Shown: positions 55,961-64,000 of the stretch, one piece after another
Numbering within the stretch: the first letter of the stretch is position 1
How the letters are laid out: each line of letters begins with the position of its first letter
NCBI RefSeq assembly: GCF_000003815.2
Contig: NC_049993.1
Coordinates: forward strand, 12,158,098-12,222,097
Direction: 5' to 3'
Origin: Branchiostoma floridae
Taxonomy: Eukaryota > Chordata > Leptocardii > Amphioxiformes > Branchiostomatidae
DNA: 64,000 nucleotides
The notes under the pieces: generated by a model
What the model saw: the letters and a program-made list of their open reading frames with translations, nothing else
What the model was told of the DNA's origin: nothing
Database searches by the model: none
Made by a program: the position numbers and the translations under genes

Positions 55961-58324
55961 GTCTTTTTGAGGAGACGTAAAATTGTTTGTGTGTGCGTGT
56001 GTGCGTGTGTGTGTGTGGGGGGGGGGGGGGGTAGCTGTTAGAGTAGGCGCCGCGAGCATGTTTATTAAAGGTGAAGGACTGGCAACCCCATAAATATACA
56101 TTAAACGTCACATTTCCATGGAAACGAAAAATAAAAAAAATATACGTAACAATATACACAAAGTTCCCGAAAGCTGCCCGGCCGAGCCCTAGTTTAGCGT
56201 ATGCCTAGTAGGCACTATAAGGGCCCGAATGAACAAATAAAAAAACTGAATCCATAGACGTTCATAATGACTATCATCCTCATAAAGAATGATGTGGAGC
56301 AAACGACACGATACAAGCCCACAAAGGTTCGAAAACATCTAATCTTACAGCATGTTGTCTCCGACAATGCGATGATGATAAATTATTCAGACAGGTGAAA
56401 AATTCCCTGTGTCAGATCGCACATGTAGTCACGGCACCTCAATTGTGTTGAGGAACCCCAGGGCCCAATTATAAAGACATTATTCAGCATGCTCGATGAT
56501 TTTCTTCTGTTGTTTGCGTCATTGAGCTGGAGGGCATGAACAAGAAAGACGGGAGGGCGCTTTGGGGTCTTTGATCGCGCAAGACCTGTCAACTGCACGA
56601 GAGAACGTTTGTGCTACGCCTACGGGTAATGTACGTATGCGTAACATGAAATATATTTGCACACATTTTACTCATGATTTTGTTTCATCATATTATGATC
56701 AGTTAATGAATACACTTTGACGGCTCATTATCAGTAATTAAAATGTTTTCTTCTAAAAGATTAACTCGATTAACTCAATAAACATAGAATGTAACAATCT
56801 ATAGATCATGTTTGCCACACCCAATTTTCTTCATTCAAAACGTGTTGATGCAATCAACACTAATCATCGAACTATCATTGGTCTTTTCTCTAGAATGTCT
56901 ATCCGTTAATTGGAAAGATTATGGTATTAGGCAATACTAATTTACTGATCGGTGGCGCGAAAACCCCTATAGATCCCCAAGAAAGTGAACAATTGAGTAC
57001 CCATTTATCTTCCCAAATGATGACGACATTTATGACGTTCTTACACTCACTTGCGACAGTCTTTGTCAGTTTGACTGATAATCGACATTTTACAACACAT
57101 TTGTAACAAATCTTTAAGTAATAAACTATTCTCAAACAGTTCAACGAACCCAGGGGTTTATCCCACTTAATGCGACAGACATCGGGTCAGTGAACAAAAC
57201 TATCCATGTTGGTAATTGACCCGATACATGTCCAGATCACAACGCATTAACGTTGTCGACACTTTTACGTCAACGTCTACCTTACCAATGTTGTGAAACG
57301 AAGGTGATGACTATGATAGGCAGTGTCTGGTTGAAGTTACGTGTAACATTACACGTTCTAGAGACTGTATCGATCCTTTTCACTCCCCTGAGTAACATGT
57401 CACACTGTGTAACCTTGTGTAACTCCGCCGCGGGCCTTCTCACCGCCCTATATAATTGACAAACTCCTACGTCACGCTGATTACAGTAAAAATAGACGAT
57501 TACGCCCTCATCAGATTATGGGTCAGAATAACAAGCATAAACAAACATGTAACAAGGTCCCATTCCCACGGTTCAGGGACCTGTATCTCACATAGAATCT
57601 GACATAACATTCTTGTGCAGTGACTCCATTTCTGCAGTTTCAAACTGCACGTATAGAAAAGGCAGTGATAATAGACCATAACAGACGTAGGTGGGCAATG
57701 GTGGGTTTAACTGTGCAGATTTTCTGTGACGATGTTTAGAACAATAGTATGCTAAATGCACATATGATATATCGACTACAGAGAACCTCTTAAAATGTAT
57801 ACTGTATCCACTAACCGCCCACGGAGCCAGGATACACAGCTTTAGGCTTAAAAGAAAACTATTTGTACAGGAAGCCCTGCCTTGTGATCTTTGTATGTTT
57901 CTCTTAGCTAAGCCGGACATAAAGGCGTCAAGAAATGCGGCACAAAACACCGAACTCACCTTTCAGACATGTTGAGAACTGTCTTTTCTTATGTGCACTG
58001 AAACGTACGGTTCAATCAATGTGTCTGCTTTTAAATTATGGTTGTTATTGTTATTGTAGAGAATCGAAATTTGGAATTGAATTAAGATATCCAGATGCTG
58101 TTTTCATAGACTTTAAGATTTAGAATCGATGTTAACCATTTAAAGTACCACACAGGAAGCTGAAAATTACGTTTAGGTCAATGTCAATAAAATCCCCAAT
58201 CAATTAGAAAACAGACTATACTTGTGCGGTGAAGCGAGTTACGGAACCAATTTCGGTTCGTGTGTAAGCATGAAATTGAAGAAGGAACAGATTTCTGGTT
58301 TGTTAGGGCAAATTCGTCATATTG

Positions 58325-58375
58325 TCACATTCGTCGTGCGATCGTCGTACGACCGTCGTACGATCGCAAACAGAA
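58325..58375. repeat. Palindrome-rich cgtcgtacgatc segment
   Basis: 'gtcgtgcgatcgtcgtacg' followed by 'accgtcgtacgatcgcaa' contains several overlapping self-complementary stretches, as at the end of a TIR element whose partner is not visible. Confidence 0.4.
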
Positions 58376-59635
58376 CATTCTTGTGAAGGCCGTGTAAAAT
58401 TCAGCTGAAAGGGTTGTGTTAGATCTTTGCCGTCGGTTGGTTCTGTCACAGCCTGCTTGAAAATTCTACAGCACCAAAATCGCAAGACGGCCCGCGGTGA
58501 ATTGGACCGCATCGTAACTATAAAGATAACAACAGCAAAGTCTATCTACAGAGACTTGATCCTCTGTTTATATCAAACCTCAACCACTAGGATTAACACC
58601 GTTTGGACATCACTTAAAACACCGAAAAAACAAACACAAACTTTAACGACTTGCACTCCTCGCGTGTTATTCCTCTCTCTCTAGAGTTCCGCAGCGAGGG
58701 GAACAATGGCACCCTTCAAGAAGACGGGGGAACTGAAAATATTTCTCTTCCCATAGCTTCTCGCTTGGCAGACTGAAGTGTTTGTACGCCTATGTACATG
58801 AAAGTCTGTGTGTTTGCCTGAAAATATTCATTTGGGACTTCCACGGCGCCCACATGAAAAGATTGAGTAGCTTGGGCCGTACCCAAATACAAATTGCCGC
58901 TTTCCTGCAAAGAGTAAACCCAAGTGACTTTCATTATCCGTGGTGTAATTTTTGCCTTGTCAGAGAAATATAACAATCTGGGAACGGCGAATATAAATAG
59001 ATTTCCTGGCTTATTTTCTGAACGCTTCCTGACTGTCAAGTTCAGATAAACGCTGTCGCTGGTTATCATTTTTATAAATCACCCCCTCCCATTTTTACTT
59101 CCTGGAAAGCCACGAGGGTTTCCGTCTTAGCAATCTCTTATCCTCTTATGGATATATATCTATAAAATTTGGACAACGGCAACGGAAGGTCCCCTATCGC
59201 CGACAGTACCCTTAATCCGGCGAACGAATTCTTGTTTGTCTTTCTAGCAGAAGCCTACCATTGTTTTTATCGAAGCAGAACTTAAACGTTCAGTAGTTCA
59301 TATCATGAAAACGCAAAATATTTCTCACAATTGCCATCGCTGTACTGTGATGTTGAAAATAGATACCGGCGTTCGAAGTTAGGGACCCCATCGATAAACA
59401 AGTGAATAGGAGATACAATTCTTGTAAATAGTTTACAATGTAACTTCATGATTATATTTCACCGCTATGTATTAAATCAAGAGGTATAGAAAGACAAAGC
59501 GCTTGTCTACTGTAGTATTTTGAGCTACGCTAGTATGTTGTCTCAAATGACATGTTTATGAAATATATTTCGGTTGGAGTGTTGGACGTTATCTATCTGT
59601 GATTATGTGTATCTGCTAATTAGATTAAACTTAAC

Positions 59636-60036
59636 AACATCCAATCACAATTACCCTATGATACTGTCCCTTAATGACACGTTTCATGATATGAGCAAGC
59701 GATGGCAACAACTTAATTGTCACTAATTGATTTGTTATGATCAGTTATGTACATCCATCCCAATTGCCCTATAGAATCGTTAACATTATTGTAGACTAAT
59801 ATAATCACCATCGCCTCCAAACGACACGTTTCACGCTTATACATTAGTGATAACTACAATTTGATTGTCACTAATTGAATTGTTATGATCAGTTATTTAC
59901 ATCTGATCCCAATTGCCCTACAAAATCGTTAATATGATTGTAGACTAATATGATTACCATAAAACATCGCCCCCAAACGACACGTTTCACACCTATACAT
60001 TAGTGATAAGTACAATTTGATTGTCACTAATTGAGT
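59636..60036. repeat. Tandem repeat, period about 150 bp, 2.7 copies
   Basis: 'gtcactaattga' occurs at about 59719, 59868 and 60023 and 'acacgtttca' at about 59676, 59825 and 59980, each in the same order with 'gttatgatcagtta', 'caattgccct' and 'tagactaatat.at'. Each unit carries TAATTG-type homeodomain-like cores and a CACGTT half site. Non-coding. Confidence 0.75.
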
Positions 60037-60244
60037 TGTTGTGTTCCGCTGTGTTTGCAGGCGTGAGCAGTGTCCTTGAGACATGTGTTTACGTGTGACA
60101 GACGTGCGTACCGCTGTGTAAACATGCCACAGACACCTAAACATCGCACTACACTACACGGGCTCTTCTGATGGAGCAAGGCGAAGGTGAGACCTGTTCA
60201 GAGTCACTGATTCAGAGTCTGAACAATCGAGAATCGTATCTTCC

Positions 60245-60385
60245 ATAGAAGAGGAAGAGAGATGGACGGAAAAGAGGAGAGGCAAACAGATAGACGGAAA
60301 GGACAAAGAGAGACAGAGTGAGAGAGAGCGAGCACGGTGGAGAGAGAGAAAGAGAGAGAGCACGGTGGAGAGAGAGAGAGAACAT
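60245..60385. repeat. Purine-rich GAGA tract
   Basis: Imperfect GAGA/GGAGAGA sequence with a short duplication ('gagcacggtggagagagaga'). Ser/Leu-rich minus-strand open frames here are products of the repeat. Confidence 0.8.
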
Positions 60386-60459
60386 ATCTCTTCTTTTGAC
60401 GTCTAGGCCTATATAAGGTTGTGAGTTGGTCAATGATTCAAATTTTGTCGAGATGTATC

Positions 60460-60581
60460 GAGTGAGTGAGTGAGTGAGTGAGTGAGTGAGTGAGTGAGTG
60501 AGTGAGTGAGTGAGTGAGAGTGAGTGAGTGAGTGAGCGAGTGAGTGAGTGAGTGAGTGAGCGAGTGCGCGAGTGAGTGAGT
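60460..60581. repeat. (GAGT)n microsatellite, second
   Basis: About 122 bp of GAGT repeat with GAGC and phase-slip interruptions, the same unit and orientation as at 2669-2794. Confidence 0.95.
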
Positions 60582-60895
60582 ACTAAGCGATTGGTTGCTT
60601 AAGTGAGAGGGTGACTAAAATAAAAATAGATAAAAAATCAAATGGGAATCTGCCAAGGATAAAGAGAAAATATTATTATCGACAGCCGCAATAGCTACAG
60701 ACCTTGCCTAAGTAAATCCCCAGTTGCTGCCAGTGTTTCCATTATCAGCTGCCTCCTACCGATGACCACAAACTCGCCCTGAATGATAAACCCCGGCCCG
60801 GACGGGTCTTATTATCCAGGGACACGTGCCAGGCTCACTGTCACAGGCACGGTCTGGTAACCGCCAATTAGGCAGAGTTAAATCAGCCTCGGTGT

Positions 60896-61100
60896 CTACA
60901 GACTGGCTGTGCTGGCCATTATAGGGAGAGCACTTTGGGAGTTTTGATAATAATAGGGGATTTTTCCTACCAGAGGAGTTGGTCGGCCGCGCAGGGGAAA
61001 CATGAACCTTAGCGTAGACTGACTCCCCTGGCCAATTTCCCGATTTTTTTGCCGAATTCTACGATCCCCGCATCCCCGTAGGAAGGCCTGGTGGAGAAGA
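60896..61100. repeat. Dispersed repeat A, copy 3
   Basis: Contains 'cagactggctgtgctggcca', 'accagaggagttggtcggcc', 'gactcccctggccaatttcc' and 'ggaaggcctggtggag' in the same order and orientation as the copies at 9921-10115 and 14236-14705. Confidence 0.7.
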
Positions 61101-64000
61101 AGAGTATGGACACTTCCTGATCTCGTATTTATGTATTCTTTTTAGACCTGTAGTAAAATCGCGGACTACTACTACAACGACGAACAAAACGCCACAAAAA
61201 CACGTCTCAAGCACTAAGACATACAATTACATCTGCATAGAATAATGCTGCCTACGGCTCATAGTGGTTGAATATGGCTCTGTGGAGGCGATGATCACCT
61301 TTGTTGACGCCAAAGAATAAGTTTAATGAAACGTCGTGAAATGCAGCTTTGGGGCTGTACCGTTAGAAGATTGCGACGTATTCGTTTACTGTGATGCTTG
61401 GGGTACGTGTGGACATATCAGAAAACCTGAAACATTTGGCTCTAGTTTAAATTTTCATACTTCATTCAAAAAGGTCATTGGTCCTTTTGGTATCAATCAA
61501 CCGGCTTTTTGCGTTCAATTGCTACGTTTTAGAATACAGTTTTCATGTTTGTTACACTGTTTGGATGTTTGTGTCCTCCATGATTTCACATCGAATGCAC
61601 CGCCGAAAACCCATGCGGTATGGGGTCAAGGAGGATAGGCTATGGTCGATAGGACTTGCATGAAATATTTACTGCACTAGCGGCACAGGAGATATGAAAC
61701 ACGTGCACGAGAGGTGCGAAAGAAAATAAAAAGGAAGCCATCCATTTCAATCCTACATTTAGGTACAACATTCGCATTTAATCTTTAGAATTCTAGATGC
61801 CCGTTCTTTTTAGGGGTCTAAGCAGATGTTGGGGGTAGGAAATCGTAATACTGGCCTGGCGTCTGTGTTGGCCACTACCTCACAGTAGTCATACCAGTCA
61901 GAAAACATCGCCCTACCTAACATCTGCTTGGAGATGAGGAAGACGAAGACCATGAGATGGGTCGACGCGTTCCAGATGGGATACCCGCTCATTTCCAACT
62001 CTCTCTGTCACCTTGACCTTGTTATATGTTTTACCGAGGTTTCGTGAGAACCTCTTGAGGATTCCTTCACGTGCCCGTTGTTGTAAGAAGCACAGATTGT
62101 CTCAGATTAAAGACAGGTAAAGTTCCACCGGGCCAGGCCCGTGTCTGTCAGTAGTGTTAGAGTGGGTAGTGTATCTTCATCTGTTGTTTATGATCGTTGA
62201 TATATTGTAGCTAGCTCGGTACTACAGCTCTCCAAACAGATGCAAGCTGAAGGGTCGGACTGAGTGTTCTGCGCCTGTTTTTGGAACATTTGACGCTCCT
62301 TTCTATTTTCTTTTCAAACGATTCCCCGCCTACGCTGTAACCTGGCAAACCGACTTATGGTGTCTGTATCAGTCTCCAATCAGATGTGAGGGTTCATATC
62401 TGGCTCAATTTCGGGGTTATTGCGGCCGATTTAGTACGTTACTTTAGTAGCGCACATTTTAAACATAAAGTTTGTAAAGAAAACAAAATAAAGTTTAGAA
62501 GTCTGCCGGTAACCCCGTTACTGAGTCGATTCGGTATTTTCAACGTCTGTATTGAAAACGCGAGCCGTAGTAAAAACACGTACATTGCATGCACTACTCT
62601 CTAAGGCCGCGAGACATCAATAAAACAGTAGAAAATAGAAAGCCCGATAAAAACGCATAAAAACGTCCAAAAACAGTTTGAGCCTTACCTCTGCTTGGAG
62701 AGTAATATTATACAACTAACTAACGAAACATCGCCATACTTCGTCCATAGTCCGAACCTGGGCCCGGGACAACCAGAAAGATAATATACTACCATAAACA
62801 ACACATAATATACCCCTGCCCAGTCAGCAGTGGCTAATTGAAACTACAACAAGTATATTGTCAAGTGTTTGACATCGTGTGCCTCATAATATATTTACAA
62901 CCCATAAACAGGTTATTGTACTTTGGTTGCAACATCGCTACACAATGGTGGGGACAACTCACTTTCACCCTACCTTCACCCTTAACTAACCCAACATCTG
63001 CCGTTGTGTAGGGTTGTAAAAAGGTCGACTGGCAACGAACATGATATAGTCGGTTGTCTCTGGTGTTCTCTATTGTCGCGGGATGGATTATCATGTAATG
63101 TGGTAATATGATATCTTACTATTTGTGGCATACATGGAAACGCTGCAATTGTAATGATGTTTATCTAATGACGTGTGGTTGATGAGTTTTTAATTCAATT
63201 GAACCATCTGTCACGAACATTGCTGGTAGTACATTCGAAGATATGTACGGGCTTTAATATATGCATATAGTGTATCATATCATGTATATTATACAAATGT
63301 GTACGCTCATGTATATATATTTGTATGATACTTCGTATGTTTTTTGTAAGAAGTGTGACGAAGCTAGGCTTATAAATACTGCTCATTTCTGGATGCGAGA
63401 TGTCCTCTGAGAATTCTCTAATATTTCTTTTTTAAGAGCATCTATCTATCTAATGATACCGGAGTGTTTGGGCTGCTATCCTCTGTATCAACACACCCCA
63501 CACATTCTCATGTATGTCTGTCGCTGCTCGACTTAATATGTTTGGCTTTCTATTGATCCACTCTACCGGCTGTCAACACATGGGACAGGGGAAAATAAAC
63601 CGTCTGGGAGGCGATCCCGACCCCGTGACCCGGCCAGGTGCATGGGTCCCGCCCCAGGCCGTCTGTACCGCCGTCTGTACCGCCGGCTTACCCGGGGTAC
63701 CCGGGATAAGGAAACGTGCCGCACCGCCTGGGACGCGGAGCGGAAGGCATGGAGACGCTTTGGTGGCAACAATCTCCCCTTAGCAAACTGCTGGCACGGT
63801 TCGCTTCTGCCCCTTATGACTACCTACTTGAGACAATCGCTTGGAAAGAAAGGAAACGAACAAAAGTGTGCATGTCGTGCTTGCTTCACTATACACCTTA
63901 AGGTTTTTCTATCCTGTGGTAACATGGCATGAACAAATATTCTGGTTAGCAGTCTGGCTACTAAGGGCTTCTTTGTTGTCCACGGGGCGCATCGGGAGTG

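Larger units (their letters stand above)
50001..63999. other. Repeat-bearing region upstream of the receptor gene; no gene recognised
   Basis: No open frame here resembles a known family, and none shows paired splice sites with frame agreement. The first exon and promoter of the receptor may be in this region. Contents seen: repeat-A-related tandem units (52205-52420), a possible SINE head (55855-55960), a tandem array (59636-60036), a purine-rich GAGA tract (60245-60385), a GAGT microsatellite and repeat A. Confidence 0.45.

Noticed and set aside
61810-61998. Possible signal-peptide first exon of the receptor (MSGYPIWNASTHLMVFVF...), phase-1 donor TTAG|GTAGGG
   Set aside because: Phase would fit the exon at 50000, but the hydrophobic core is only about nine residues, and the segment overlaps inverted 'tctgcttgg' ends of a MITE-like repeat. 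An 11.8-kb intron would also be needed. Not enough to call.
63514-63932. GC-rich open frames on both strands
   Set aside because: A GC-rich patch with tandem 'gtctgtaccgcc' phrases opens frames on both strands; no domain or splice evidence.

Overview
This looks like nuclear DNA from a lancelet (Branchiostoma, amphioxus). The reasons are animal-type split genes with mostly phase-1 introns, a lineage-style membrane NHL protein whose acidic tail carries repeated PYAV-type motifs, a multi-lectin adhesion GPCR, and a dense load of short hairpin elements (MITEs) and tandem repeats. The species cannot be named from this window. All supported genes lie on the minus strand. Two runs of exactly 100 N (11898-11997 and 25509-25608) are scaffold gaps of unknown true size.

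Layout. 1-5150: non-coding sequence with a degenerate tandem repeat and a GAGT microsatellite, ending in a leftward CpG-rich promoter with a first exon (splice donor at about 4998); one weak start-codon exon candidate lies at 1756-1834. 5150-17040: no gene seen; MITEs, LINE-type tails, local duplications and a gap. 17273-22580: a five-exon gene for a predicted type II membrane protein (756 aa from the first in-exon Met) with an acidic, tyrosine-motif cytoplasmic tail, one membrane segment and a C-terminal NHL beta-propeller. 22581-27647: intergenic, dominated by a ~1.6 kb foldback (arms 24790-25354 and 25834-26406) that brackets a gap. 27648-50000: 29 exons of a latrophilin-like adhesion GPCR (at least 1320 aa; first exon not found). 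50001-63999: no gene seen; satellites and dispersed repeats.

The adhesion GPCR reads, N to C: first half of an EGF module, C-type lectin domain (CTLD), second half of the EGF module, laminin-G-like domain, SUEL (galactose-type) lectin, Ser/Thr-rich stalk, hormone-receptor motif, GAIN domain with an intact GPS, 7TM, and a cytoplasmic tail ending in a possible PDZ ligand. The CTLD sits between Cys3 and Cys4 of the EGF. The 6.1-kb intron that divides this CTLD contains two further same-strand exons (44957-46760), coding for a second, complete CTLD followed by an Asp/Asn-rich acidic segment and an Asn-Gly repeat that ends at a stop codon. This is either a nested secreted-lectin gene or a set of alternative terminal exons; all the junctions concerned are phase 1. 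A 0.7-kb DNA element with perfect 24-bp terminal inverted repeats lies in the same intron.

Exon joins were deduced by eye from GT/AG sites and phase agreement. All 28 internal GPCR joins and all four NHL-gene joins keep frame.
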